Assembly (NCBI GenBank): GCA_023052935.1 | Contig: CM041298.1 | Span: forward strand, 4,444,063 to 4,508,062 | Origin: Piezodorus guildinii | Taxonomy: Eukaryota; Arthropoda; Insecta; Hemiptera; Pentatomidae | Length of the DNA stretch: 64,000 nt | Direction of reading: 5' to 3' | Part shown: positions 9,554 through 19,890 of the stretch, piece by piece | Position numbering within the stretch: position 1 is the first letter of the stretch | Layout of the letters: each line of letters opens with the position of its first letter | Notes under the pieces: model-generated | What the model saw: the letters and a program-made list of their open reading frames with translations, nothing else | The model's database searches: none | Told to the model about the DNA's origin: nothing | Position numbers and translations under genes: made by a program

Positions 9554-10142
9554 TCAGCTGGGGATACCGACTTGGAAAACTTGCCCCGAGGAAGACCTCC
9601 GTCCGTAATAGACAACGATGTCCTCAAACATACAGTAGAAGAAAACTCCTACAAACAGTTAAAGGACTCTCAGCACAACTGAACGCAAGTTCATCTACCG
9701 TTTCCAGACATTTAAAGTGTATTGGGAAAGTAAAAAAGCTCGATACATGGGTACCTCATGATCTCACTGAGCGGCAGCAAGACCCCATGTTTCAAAACAT
9801 ACCGTGCAAAAATTGAAAGAACTGGGCTACGAAGTTCTTCCGCATCCACCATATTCTCCCGACTTGTCTCCAACAGATTACCACCTGTTCAGGAATTTAG
9901 ACAACTTCGTCAAAGAAAACTTTTTGAAAATGATGATCGAGTGAAAAGTGCGTTTTCAGATTTTGTTTTCACTTCAAAGCTCAGAGTTTTCAGTTCGGGA
10001 TAAAAAAGTTGGTGTCACGTTGGGAAAAATGTGTAGAAAAAGAAGGTAAATACTTCGAATAAAATTGTCTTGTTTTCATATCGTATTTTTAATAAAAATC
10101 ATTAACCTTGAAAACGGACATTTAATGTGACACAACCCAATA
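9554..10142 (+). pseudogene. Mariner transposase deletion derivative, 5' truncated
   Basis: Contains the second helix-turn-helix (GLSAQLNASSSTVSRHLKC) and WVPHDLTERQ linker of a mariner transposase. It then jumps to the end of the catalytic domain (HTVQKLKELGYEV, then YSPDLSPTDYHLFR in a shifted frame). The region with the first two catalytic aspartates is deleted; only the third (SPTD) remains. The right inverted repeat ends near TTTAATGTGACACAACCCAA at 10114-10140. The 5' end is missing and the fragment is joined to LINE sequence. Confidence 0.8.
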
Positions 10143-10499
10143 TAAGAGGCAGACACTAAGAGATAGAAGAGACTGGCCCAGATCTGAGAGTGACCTCTTG
10201 GGAAAGGATTCTGTGTTCTACCTTCCTTAAAGGTTAGATTCCCACATCCCACCATCTTACCTTCTTAGTCCGGCAATCTCCGTACATTTCTTAGTTATAA
10301 ATAGATAAATAAGTAAATTCTTCATTATCCTGGGAAATGTCTATTTAGAATAAAATATACAGAATGTACAAAGTGTGCTTTGTGGTCTTAAAGTAAATTA
10401 AATACATATAAACAAGTTAAGAATTACTCATATAAACTAGACATATTCAAATGAGAAGAAAACGAAAACCACAACAAAATAAAAAAAACTTATTTACAA
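10143..10499. other. Unassigned sequence
   Basis: No recognisable feature; the right part is probably the untranslated 3' end of the LINE fragment that follows on the minus strand. Confidence 0.3.
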
Positions 10500-11090
10500 T
10501 TCTATTGAGTCTGGATATTCATCAAGTGATTAAATATGCGGGATTTGAAGGTATGAAGGGTGACGGATGGAAGGAGGAATAGAATTCCATGGGATTGAGG
10601 ATCGAATGAGAAAGGATCTGTCGAAATGTGCAGTTCGGTGGCCCGTGCTGTATAGATCTGAAGGCCTGGAGCGTGTACTACGGGGCTGGACAGATGATTT
10701 GAATTGTAGGACGTCAAAAATGTACGATGGACGGCGGGATTGGATAACTTGGTGAAGGAATGCCGCGAGGAAATACTTGCGACGATTGGAAGAGTAAAGC
10801 CACTTCAACTCGCCATAAAATTGGGACACGGAGGTGTACTTAGGGACCCGAAGATGAATCGGACAAAGCAATTGAATAAGCGTTTTATTTTTACCTCGAG
10901 ATCACCAGATACACCACCGTATACCGTACAGCAATAGTCGAAGTGGGGAAATATTAGAGAGGTAACGAGGAGTTTTCGGGTTTCAAGCGGGAATAGGTGA
11001 CGGAGGGAATACAGTCGCTTTAAGGTTGAAAGGGTACGGCGAAAGATTTCGGAAATATGATTTTTAAAATTGATGAAGTTATATTGAGGT
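10500..11090 (-). pseudogene. LINE RT C-terminal fragment (CR1/L2/Jockey group)
   Basis: Minus frame at 10530-10871 contains QVIQSRRPSYIFDVLQF and FLIRSSIPWNSIPPSIR, the typical end of CR1/L2-type RT proteins. The frame shifts near 10545 and continues as TLHTFKSRIFNHLMN (10502-10717 frame). Upstream (to about 11090) the shifted frame gives FDYCCTVYGGVSGDLEVKIK, also typical. It has at least two frameshifts, lacks the catalytic RT core, and no host function is implied. Confidence 0.7.
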
Positions 11091-11188
11091 AAATATTATT
11101 TAGCGATTATGTATAAACACAAATGAGGCGCTCATGTCCAAAAGCTACTTATAGAGCATATAAGATAAGAAAAACTGAGTTCGTTTAC

Positions 11189-11267
11189 TTTTATCCTGCT
11201 GTGGCTAATCGGACGATGCTACAGTGGGAGTCCTAAATTTTGCCTAGCCAGGTTTTATTAGGGAACG
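11189..11267 (-). mobile_element. SINE1 3' fragment
   Basis: Contains CTGTGGCTAATCGGACGATG, then TTTTGCCTAGCCAGGTTTTA of the SINE1 3' half in minus orientation; truncated at both ends. Confidence 0.7.
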
Positions 11268-11304
11268 AATAATTAGTATGCACTGTGAGAGACGATATTT
11301 CACT

Positions 11305-11534
11305 ATTTCCGTCTCTATGCTGGCTGAGTCTAGGTACAAATATGCATAAAAAAAAAAAAATAAAAAAAAAATAAAATAAAAAAAAACGTTGTTCGATTAT
11401 CCGGTTCGATTGAACGGTTCAGTTTGAATGATCTCTTGAATGATGACTTTGAATTCGCTTGTCCAAACCGATTAATCCGATAATCGATTAATTCGAATGA
11501 TCCGATTATCGTCATTCGATTATGCCCACCCCTA
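11305..11534. mobile_element. hAT-type MITE, second copy (one end clear)
   Basis: The right end ATTATGCCCACCCCTA matches the right terminal inverted repeat of the element at 35131-35370. The interior shares CTGAGTCTAGGTACAAATAT and repeated ATTCGA/TCGAAT motifs. The left terminus is not visible. An A-rich tract (11349-11387) interrupts it. Confidence 0.55.
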
Positions 11535-11581
11535 CTTACCTCTACAGGAAGTACTTGGACATTACGGATACTTACTCCTAT

Positions 11582-11974
11582 TGTTTGTTTATTTATTTAA
11601 CGTCACTTTATGCTACTATGGCTTATACGGATCAGCACTTATAAGAAAGGGTTCAAATTAATTACAGATGATAAAAACATATTGAAATAAAAAAGATAGG
11701 TAAGCAAACTTTTAAGGGATGAACTGAGTGGTAATCAGACGATGCTACAGTGGGAGTCCTAAATTTTGCCTATCCAGCTTTAATTAGAATAGAGGTCTTC
11801 AACGAATACCTGACATCGCACAGGCTAGGGACCACCTTTTAACGTCCCCTCCGAAGGATGGCATAACTAAGGATTTTTTACTCCCATTAAAAAATCCTAG
11901 GACCACCTGTGAGTTTTAACCCGTGAAATTTGACATAGAAGGGTGTTATACTAGCTACTATGCTACAGGTGATC
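11582..11974 (-). mobile_element. SINE1 with about 110-bp internal insert
   Basis: A full-length minus SINE1 (TTTATTTAACGTCACTTTAT to CTACAGGTGATCCC) interrupted at about 11628-11735 by unrelated sequence with no obvious terminal repeats. The head is divergent, with the B-box weakened to GTTTTAACCCGTG on the plus strand. Confidence 0.8.
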
Positions 11975-12056
11975 CCAATCTATATAAGTAATCAGTCCAA
12001 GATTCTTCTTGTAGTATTTTTTCATTTATGGGTCAAGTGTTTTTTTTGTTATTCTC

Positions 12057-12071
12057 TATCCTTCCGTCAAT
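12057..12071. repeat. Target-site duplication, left copy
   Basis: TATCCTTCCGTCAAT flanks the RTE-type LINE. The partner at the 5' side is split: TATCCTTCCGT at 15188-15198 and CAAT at 15267-15270, separated by a later poly(T) insertion. Confidence 0.75.
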
Positions 12072-15000
12072 CTTCTTCTTCTACTGGCTCAACAGGCGCA
12101 TGAGGCCGCCCTTGGCCTGCTCAACAGTCGCCAACCATCCTTCTCGATCCTCAGTTCCTCTCAGAGAGATCCCGAGCTGTCTAAGATCCTTCCCTACACC
12201 ATCCTTCCATCGACCCTTCGGCCTGCCACGCCGGCGCCGGCCATCCGGAACATTCCTGAACACTCTACTTGCAACCCTGTCACAGTTCATCCTCATCACG
12301 TGCCCAATCCATTTTAACCTCTGTATCTTAATATGAGAGGAGATACTGATATCCTGGTAGAGCTGAAACAATTCCTTATTTTTCCTCCGCCGCCATTGAC
12401 CATCCTCAAATACGGCTCCGAGGATTCTCCTTAGGATTACCGTTCAAACCTATCAAGCAGGTCCACATTTTTGTTGTTGAGGATCCACGTTTCTCCACCG
12501 TACGTAACCACTGGTCTTACAAGGGTTTTGTATAGCATCAGCTTGGTGGAGCGGCTCAAAAGCTTGCTTCTAAATATCTTTGATAAGGAAAAATAGGCTC
12601 TATTACCAGCCGCTATACGCTTCCTTACCTCTTCTTCTTCCTTCAGATCATCATTTATAATAGAGCCTAGATATTGAAAACTTCTTACCAGTTCTATTTT
12701 ATAGGGTCCCATTTCATAATGACTCTGGCCTCTGGTCCATTCGTTTGCCTATTACCATTATCTTTGTTTTCAGCTCGTTGACTTTTAGGCCGATCTTTCC
12801 TGCTTCCTTGTCCATTGCTTCAAAGGTCGCTCTTATGCTCGGCAGGGATCTACCAATAATGACCACGTCATCTGCATATGCGAGAATTTGAGACATCTTC
12901 GTAAATATTGTCCCTTGTTGTTCTAATTCCGCCCTATTGATGATGACTTGTAGAGCTATATTGAACAGAAGAGGAGCTATTGGATCTCCTTGTCTCAGAC
13001 CACCTTCTACTTCAAACGGCTCCGATAGCCCACAACATTTAACTTGGCAAATTGTATTTGCCATTGTGCATTTTACTAAACGAATTAGTTTACATGGTAG
13101 TCCCAGTTCATGCATGGCTACTACGAGCTTACTCCTAACTATGGTATCATAGGCGGCCTTAAAATCGACAAACAACATCCAGGTAGTCTGCTGAAACTCA
13201 TTTATCTTCTCACAGATTTGCTTCAGGGAGAAGATTTGATCAATAGTGGACCTATTGGGCCGAAAACCACCCTGATAGTCGCCCAGTTTCTGTTCTACAT
13301 ATGGGAGGAGCCTGTTATAAAGGGTTATGGAGAAAATTTTATATGCCGCACTTAGCAAACTAATCCCCCGATAGTTGCTGCATATTGTTGACTCGCCCTT
13401 CTTCTTGTACACGGGCACTACAAGAGCCTTATTCCATTCTTCAGGCAGACGTTCCTCTTCCCATATCTGCGCTACCAGTTCCTGCAGTTCCTTTGCAACT
13501 TCATTATGTCCCGCTTTTAACAACTCTGCGGGTAGTCCATCATTACCTGGGGCTTTATTATTTTTGAGTTTATTAAGGATGTCTTCGATGTCCTCTACAT
13601 CTGGTGGAATGGTTTCCAAGTCATCCTCATTTGTCCTCAATGGTAACTGTGGTTGATCTCCCTGGTTGATCTCCGAATCTCTTGGGTTCAGCAGGTTCCC
13701 GAAATACTGTCGCCACCTTTCCTGTACCTCTTCTTCCAGCATTAGCATTTTACCCTGGTCGTCCCTTATTAGGTTTCCTTTCCTAGTCGGTTCGCTTTTG
13801 ATGTGATTCACCGATCTGTAGAATTTGCGTGATTCATTTTTTCTTTTTGCGTTTTCTATGTCCTTGATTTGCTTCATTAGTGATTCCTTCTTTTTTCTCC
13901 TAACCAATCCCTTCGCGTGTTTCCTGGCATCTTTGTACTGCTTGAAGCTCTGCCGTGTATTTCTACTAATCCAGATTAGTCTTTTTTCATTCCTTATCTG
14001 GACAGCCTGCTCGCATTCTTCATCAAACCAACCGTTACGATGTCTTCTTTTCTTTACTCCACACACTTCTTTTGCAGACTGCGTTAAACCTTTCTTGATG
14101 CGTCTCCACCTACTTTCAATAGTTTCCGTACCTTCACTAACTGGTATGCTCATAACTGTCTCGTGGAACTTCTCGGTAAATCTATCACTCTCTTCTTCAG
14201 TCCCGAGGCGTTCTGTATTCCACTGCTCACTTCGGGGCATTGGTTTCTTTGTAGAGCATTTTATTTTTTGGTGAATTTTTATGATTACTAAGTAGTGATC
14301 GGAGTTAACATCATATCCTCTATATGATCGTACATCATTTACACAGCTGAAATTTTTGGCGGAAACCAGTACGTGATCAATTTGGCTTGCAGAGGTACCA
14401 TCTGGAGAGTGCCGTGTTTCTTTGTGCACTTTTTTATGAGGGAACATAGTACTCATGACTGCCATGGATTTCACGGTTGCAAAACTTACCATCCTTAGTC
14501 CATTGTCATTCGTCACTTGATGTAAGCTATGCGCTCCAATTGTTGGTCTCAGCTCTATCTCCTTCCCGACTTGCGCATTGAAATCTCCTAGTACGATTTT
14601 CATATCATAGTTGGGACAGGTATTATAAGCAGCTTCTAATTGTTCATAGAAGGTATCTTTCACCTCCTCATCCTTCTCTTCGGTGGGTGCATGAGCACAA
14701 ATCAAACTAATGTTCCTGAAATGCCCTCTAATGCGTAGTTTGCAAAGCCTTTCGTTAATTGGTTGGAAGTCAAGGATTGCAGATTTTATTCTGTTGGAGA
14801 CCATAAACGCTACTCCAAACTCATGTCTGTTTTCTGACCCACTATATAGCATCGTAAAGTTCTTTCCCTTTATATCTCCTTTACCAGTCCATCTCATCTC
14901 TTGTACAGCCAAAACGTCTAAGCGACTCTTCTGGGACACATCAGCAAGTTCCTTAAAAGCTCCAGCTCGATATAGGGTCCGTACATTCCATGTGCCAATT

Positions 15001-15187
15001 TTGTATGTCCGTTTCCGAGGTCCATGTCGTTTCCGTGAATCAATTCTACATCCGAGGCTTTGTTGAGTATTCGTAACATTGTACTTTTTCACGTTTCATG
15101 GGGAGTCAGCCCATGACCCAACCCTCCTCCTTTATCCAGGCTTGGGACTGGCAATGGTCTTAGTATAACTATTTCCATTGGCGGAGT
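12072..15187 (-). mobile_element. Nearly full-length RTE-type non-LTR retrotransposon
   Basis: A 3.1-kb minus-strand element. Reading the minus strand: short 5' leader from 15187, a single long ORF (endonuclease then RT) from 15092, stop TAG at 12081-12083, and a (GAA)n-type tail AGTAGAAGAAGAAG at 12072-12085. Boundaries are set by a 15-bp target duplication. Absence of RNase H and the short microsatellite tail fit the RTE group. It appears close to full length, but its ORF has two frameshifts. Confidence 0.85.
12081..15092 (-). pseudogene. Endonuclease-reverse transcriptase of RTE-type LINE, two frameshifts
   Basis: The main frame (12714-15092, 792 residues) has an apurinic-type endonuclease: GTWNVRTL (residues 33-40), VQEMRWTGKGD, LGDFNAQVG, and SDHYLVI. 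An RT domain follows: NYRGISLLSAAYKI, QGGFRPNRSTIDQ, LFVDFKAAYDT, GLRQGDPIAPLLFN, and catalytic YADD in ILAYADDVVIIG. A frameshift at about 12714-12720 moves the text to the frame at 12437-12712 (FQYLGSIINDDLKEEEEVRK). A second near 12438 returns it to the frame ending at 12081, with RLKWIGHVMRM and GRRRRGRPKGRWKD. Catalytic motifs are intact, so the inactivation looks recent. The product would nick and copy RNA into chromosomal DNA. Deduced total is about 1000 residues, normal for this group. Confidence 0.9.
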
Positions 15188-15196
15188 TATCCTTCC

Positions 15197-15253
<57 letters not shown>

Positions 15254-15270
15254 TTATAGCTTCCGTCAAT
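15188..15270. repeat. Poly(T) insertion splitting a target-site duplication
   Basis: A run of 54 T (15198-15251) followed by ATTTATAG is flanked by CTTCCGT on both sides (15192-15198 and 15260-15266). Removing one CTTCCGT plus the insert restores TATCCTTCCGTCAAT, the LINE target duplication. It looks like a tail-only retroposition event. Confidence 0.6.
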
Positions 15271-15635
15271 ATAAAACTATAAATAAAAAAAAATTCTGGC
15301 TAATACTTTGAGTGTTGCAGCCGTTTTAAGTCAGCTTCCCGGGCGAAGACATGTGATGATAAAATCTTTCTAATTCCTGTAATTATTTAGATATCAAATC
15401 AAACAAAAATTAACAATAAGATAGGGACATGCTTAGTAGTTTTTGTCTTTATGACTCATTTTCTAAATAGTGAAGAATGTTGTTTAAAAGATTCTCGAAA
15501 ATGAATAAAAAACGAGATTTTAGCGAGATAATACTGTACTAATAAAGGAAAAGAGACACCTTTGATTATTTTTTCATTTATAGCTTAGTCATAGTCCTAC
15601 TTCCTGTTAAAAGTTCGATTTTGAGAACTCCTATT
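15271..15635. other. Unassigned AT-rich sequence
   Basis: No feature can be supported. Confidence 0.3.
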
Positions 15636-15765
15636 AAAAAATCCTTGGGCTAACTGCGGGTTGGAACCCGTCACAGAGTGGATTAAATTTATATTATAAG
15701 GCTCAGGATTACCTTTTTATGAGCCTTCCAAAGGACTGCATAGTTACGGATTTCTTGCTCCTATT
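15636..15765 (-). mobile_element. Decayed SINE1 pieces
   Basis: CCTATTAAAAAATCCTTGGG, ACTGCGGGTTGGAACCCGTC and, further right, CTTCCAAAGGACTGCATAGT match SINE1 body and B-box in minus orientation but are out of order and diverged. Probably two overlapping old fragments. Confidence 0.45.
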
Positions 15766-16044
15766 AAGATATTTATAATTTTAGATCATATAATAAAAAC
15801 ATATATTTCACTGTAAACTAAATAAGACTCCGATGGAAACTAAATTAACTTTTAAAATTTATTTATAAAAAGTTCATTTGCGATATAGAATAGTAATATA
15901 ACTTTGGAATAAAATAATACACAAAGTTGTAAAAGGTGGAGTGTGATAATTATTTAGTAAAATTAAAATACAAGCGATTGTAATAAATAATTTCTATTGT
16001 TTTATTTATTATTCTGAAACATATATTTCTATCGGGAGAAAAAA

Positions 16045-16349
16045 ACCTGTACCACTACAACCCATGAAGAGTTTTGGGCTCATTACATCTAGAGATTCGT
16101 ACTGTTTCTAGGCCAACGGCCGTGCAATGAGGTAATTCGGCCGAAATCACGCTCAGCCGCCAGTTTTTTTCCCCATTTTTGGGTATCCAATTGATTGAGG
16201 CTGGGTGTGCCCCAGGAGGGTCTCCATACCCCAGGATCGCCCCCGGCTGAAATAACAGAATAAATAATATTCCGTCACAGCGGGGATTCGAACCCAGGAC
16301 CCGGAGCACAGTAGACTAGCGCTCTACCCACTAGACCACGCCGCTCCCT
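16045..16349 (-). mobile_element. SINE3 (tRNA-derived), full-length copy
   Basis: On the minus strand it starts GGGAGCGGCGTGGTCTAGTG with an A-box (TGGTCTAGTGGGTAGAGC) and a good B-box (GGGTTCGAATCCC). A body follows with ATTATTTATTCTGTTATTTC, a CCTGGGGTATGGAGACCCTC block and an ACCCAAAAATGGGG hairpin; it ends near ATGGGTTGTAGTGGTACAGG. TATTTCT lies on both sides (about 16024 and 16350), a possible short target duplication. An 84-codon open frame inside is incidental. Confidence 0.8.
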
Positions 16350-16377
16350 TATTTCTTTCGAAACTAGATATAATTCT

Positions 16378-16465
16378 TTAACTTTGTCAAACTTTATTTA
16401 AAAGTAAATCTATTGATTTTAACAGCGGAGGTGAGTGGAAGTCGTGTGTTTAACACATCAAATTC
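16378..16465 (-). repeat. DR1 terminal fragment
   Basis: AATCTATTGATTTTAACAGC, then GGAGGTGAGTGGAAGTCGTG match the TCTGGTGCGGGC end of DR1 in minus orientation; the terminal CCCGCACC is lost. Confidence 0.6.
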
Positions 16466-16580
16466 TTTTAGTTAAGTGAAATCTTTAACAAACAAAAAAC
16501 TAGAAAGATGCAAATCTGAAGTTTTCACTATTTTTGGAAGTTTGATTCGTTAATCGGTACTATCGGTATTCATTTTCATT

Positions 16581-16883
16581 CTTCTTCTTCAGTGGCGCGA
16601 CATGCCGTGTAGGCCCTGGGCCTCGCGATGTATTCTACTGGGAGATCACACTCACGTTTCGTAATGCATTTTGTAGTGTAGGGTCATCACTCCCTACGAC
16701 TAATTTTGTGAGTGGCCACCATTTGGCTGACGGGTCTCACATACCTGTGGGAAAGACTGAGAGTGGATCCCCATTTAATTATATACTTATAAAAGCCTCG
16801 TCGGGGCTGGGATTCGAACTCACAATCTGTAGCATGAGAGACTAGCGCGCTAGCCACTCTGCCACGGGTTCCCCTATTTCTTT
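16581..16883 (-). mobile_element. SINE2 (tRNA-derived), full-length copy
   Basis: On the minus strand the head reads GGGGAACCCGTGGCAGAGTG (A-box GTGGCAGAGTGGCTAGCG) and the B-box is GAGTTCGAATCCC. The 3' end carries TGTCGCGCCACTGAAGAAG, a tail also known at the ends of LINEs in many insects. ATTTTCATT flanks it at 16572-16580 and 16884-16892, a 9-bp target duplication. Confidence 0.8.
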
Positions 16884-17164
16884 ATTTTCATTACAATATT
16901 TAATATGTCTAAAAATAAATTTTGTTATATGATGGAAAGGTGGACTTATTTTTATTTGATTTTTGAATTCTACGTATCCTGAAAACTAAATTTTTAAATT
17001 ATGCGGGAAGGGATATTTTGCTTTGCGGATTATATTCCTTGTTGAGAAAAGTATCTTAAAAGTAGAGTAAGGTGCCGCTGGGCATCTTATCTCCAACATT
17101 CTTTCATCAAATTCGCTGATTGTCAACGTTCATTGACAGGTGTGTAACAAAAGTTTAAGCTAAA

Positions 17165-18084
17165 CAAAAAAGTAGAATAAAAAAAAATTGCAAAATTTGT
17201 TGTTAAAATCAATTTATAAACTTTTAAATATATTTAGTGATGACCACAGCCAATTTTTACAAGTTTGCGTATGAGATAATATTTTTTTCTAGGTATTTAT
17301 ACACCCATATTACTGTTCTTATATTCAAAAACACAAATGGCCCGAACCAGGTATCAATCCTTCCATGACAAACTCCACTCCCACTCTAACCCACTAGTTT
17401 CAATCCTTGCTTCCTCTTCCATTCCTGACAATCCTCCGAGGCGTCTAAAAAGAAAATGGCTAATGGGTATTTTCTTTTTATGTATTTTTCATATATTTCC
17501 CATTTCATTTATTTCAATGAATGAACAATAATTTTTTTTAAACACAAAAATTGCAACAACAAAAAAAATATTGGGAGTTTTCTCCTTTATGTTAATACCG
17601 AATTCCTTCAACTTATATATTTATTTGTTTATTATCAATGTTATCATATTAAAATGGTTAATTTTTATGAATCTAAAAAACCAAAGGTACTTTAGATAAA
17701 ACGTATTTAAAATATTTGTATTTAACGAATGTCGGATTATATTTTAATTAGATTGAAACCTAAATGGTATTAGAGCCCATTAAATTTTACATCCATGTAT
17801 CGAGTTTAATCAAAATCATTAGAGCTGTTTTTGAGAAAATCGTAAAAATGTCCAAAATGTATGACATAAAGTCCACTTCTGATTTGCCAATTTTAATGAA
17901 AAAGTTGTTGTAACATCTCAGGCTTATAATATTTAATACAACTGTATTAAATATTAAATTTCAATTATGTACAATATTTCGTTTTACTACTGACGTGTAT
18001 TTCCGTTGAAAACTGACATTCGAAAATTTTCACAATCGCAATACTTTACCTTACTATATATTTCATATATAGGTTGATAAAAGT
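17165..18084 (+). repeat. DR1 repeat, degenerate, interrupted by LINE fragment
   Basis: Follows DR1 from GTTAAAATCAATTTATAAAC to the long hairpin ACTATATATTTCATATATAG at 18052-18071, but with many substitutions. It is interrupted at 17338-17539 by a Jockey fragment flanked by AAACACAAA. The A-run/TCTGGTGCGG start is not recognisable. Confidence 0.7.
17338..17539 (+). mobile_element. Jockey-like LINE fragment inserted in DR1
   Basis: Encodes ARTRYQSFHDKLHSHSNPLV and SIPDNPPRRLKRKW, the C-terminus of the Jockey-like RT. AAACACAAA occurs at 17329-17337 and 17540-17548, both sides of the insert, fitting a target duplication. The usual family 3' end is missing. Confidence 0.65.
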
Positions 18085-18630
18085 AAATAATAATAATAAT
18101 AGTAAATAAACGGAAAATAACTGAAAAAGGTAAAAGGAAGCTTTAAGCCTTGATTGATTCACAAACCGAAAAGAACGCAAAGAATGAAATGCTTCCATGA
18201 TATCAGATCACTTTGCAACAACAGAAAAAAACAATCGTTTTTGTAATGATTTTTTTTGTTTTTTTCTGCTGTCGAGGAAAGAAAATTAAATTCGCTTAAA
18301 ATTTATTCGACGTTTATAACAGACCTAGCTATTAGATTTTTTTTAGTTGAATTCTTTATCTGGTCTATGCCGTCCGTAGATAAATTATAGGTTGGCCGCG
18401 AATAGGAAATTGCTTTGGAAGTTAGAATGCGCCGAAACTAGCTCCGAGATCCTTCCACCAACTATTTCTACTCCATCGTCTTTAGATTACATTTATTTCA
18501 TCGCGAAAATTTTTCTACCAGAATATTCAAGTCCATTTTGAAACTGAAGAACACTATACTGGGTACTCCGGGTTCATATGAACAAATCCCGAAAATAAGA
18601 TTTGTGATTGTGTGAAGTATTATTGTAAAA
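18085..18630. other. Unassigned sequence
   Basis: No gene or family member was recognised. Confidence 0.3.
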
Positions 18631-18631
18631 A

Positions 18632-18688
<57 letters not shown>
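18631..18688. repeat. A-run and (TA)n microsatellite
   Basis: A run of A followed by about 48 bases of alternating TA. The open frame across it (poly I-Y) is an artefact. Confidence 0.9.
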
Positions 18689-18694
<6 letters not shown>

Positions 18695-18778
18695 TCAACA
18701 CTATCAATATTAAGAATTGTCTCTATGTTTCGTTGGTCACATGCACTTGTTATACACTGTCTCAGATATTTTAGAGAA

Positions 18779-19740
18779 ATTTAAGTAGCTAGGTTCAATG
18801 ATAACAAGAAAAAACGAAATCCAGGAGGAAATAAAGTTGCGATTAAAGGCGGGAAATGCGTGTTATTATTCTATTCAGTCGCGAAATTACTTTGTAATTA
18901 ATTAATTAATAAAACTATAATTCTTCCGACGGTTCTGTACGGATATGAAACGTTGTCGCATTCTTCGAAGGATGACCAACGCCTCAAGGTACATCGTAAA
19001 ATATTTGTTCCGAAGAGAGAAGAGGTCCCTGAGGAATTCATGAGGCTGCACAATGCGTAATTGCGGAGACTCAAATGGAATTCCGAAAAAAAAATGGTAT
19101 GCGCTGAACCGACTGTTTGTGGGAATTAATTCGGACAACTTGCTACAAAAGTTATTACCTACTACAACTTTTATTCTATCACTTTGTTTCAATTTGAATA
19201 TTGGTTTACAAGTTACAGTTGTCTCTTAGTGACCAAATTGGGTTTTTCAACAAAGATGGAAAAAGTTGCCTATTTCTGACGAACGTTTGCAGCAATGCAA
19301 ATAAACCAAATTCAATAACTAAGATGACTTTTAGAAAGGAGATTTAACGTTATTTCATTTTGAAAAGAAAGGTATTTTCTGTATGAAGCGCCGTTCAGGA
19401 GTTATAGATGAAAAAATTCGAGGTTTTTCGGCTCAAAATGTTAAGCTCTCCCCCTATGATGGTGCAAACTCAGATTACTTTTATTTAGAAGTATAAAGAT
19501 GTATTAAAACGATTTCCAGCTTTGTCCAAATTAATTCCCACAAATATCCTTCTTTTACTGGGCTAACTGATACTGAGAGATACCGAGAGTATGAGAGGTA
19601 GGCCGAAGCGTCAATGGGAGGATTGCGTAGAGTCTGATCTTGGGTGTTGGACTGTAATGGTGATCATTGGAAGAATCTGTTTAGCATTTGGTAGTACCGG
19701 CATTGAACCTTCGGATTCGGTAAGCCTATTATTGTTATTA
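18779..19740 (+). mobile_element. LINE-B 3' fragment, interrupted by an inverted-repeat element
   Basis: Begins in the RT C-terminal region (AGGTTCAATGATAACAAGAA) and includes codons for GNACYYS, CETWPLT-like and KDEQRLKV-like segments with frameshifts. It ends GGTAAGCCTATTATTGTTAT at about 19721-19740. A 429-bp element occupies 19116-19544. The right part, with GAGGTAGGCCGAAGCG and GGGAGGATTGCG, resumes the LINE after more diverged sequence. Confidence 0.7.
19116..19544. mobile_element. 429-bp non-autonomous element with 23-bp terminal inverted repeats
   Basis: The left end TTTGTGGGAATTAATTCGGA (19116-19138) is inverted at the right end 19522-19544, with one mismatch over 23 bp. It has no open frame of note. 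Target duplication is unresolved: the immediate flanks (GACTG / TATCC) do not match. It lies inside a LINE-B fragment, so it inserted later. Superfamily unknown. Confidence 0.7.
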
Positions 19741-19789
19741 TTAATATAAAATTTAAAAAAATATAATATTTTACAAGGTGATTAGGCGT

Positions 19790-19890
19790 CCTGTTTTTTC
19801 GCCGATTTTGGGTACCCCTTTAATAGAGGCTGGGTCTGCCAGAGAAGGGTCCTCCATACCCCAGAATCGCTCCACGCTGACCCATGCCTT
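19790..19890 (-). mobile_element. SINE3 fragment
   Basis: Carries CGATTTTGGGTACCCCTTTA, then AGGCTGGGTCTGCCAGAGAA and CCATACCCCAGAATCGC of the SINE3 body in minus orientation; head and tail are missing. Confidence 0.65.

Noticed and set aside
12937..15066. Plus-strand frames of 60-149 residues
   Set aside because: They are antisense shadows of the RTE-type LINE ORF on the minus strand.
16055..16309. 84-residue minus frame with WIPKNGEKNW
   Set aside because: Lies wholly in SINE3; a similar frame at 22963-23148 is another SINE3 copy, so similarity reflects the SINE and not a gene.
16285..16349. tRNA gene on the minus strand
   Set aside because: Good A and B boxes, but it is continuous with the SINE3 body and recurs at 22953-23181.
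18498..18707. Hydrophobic 69-residue minus frame rich in alternating I-Y
   Set aside because: It is the translation of the (TA)n microsatellite.
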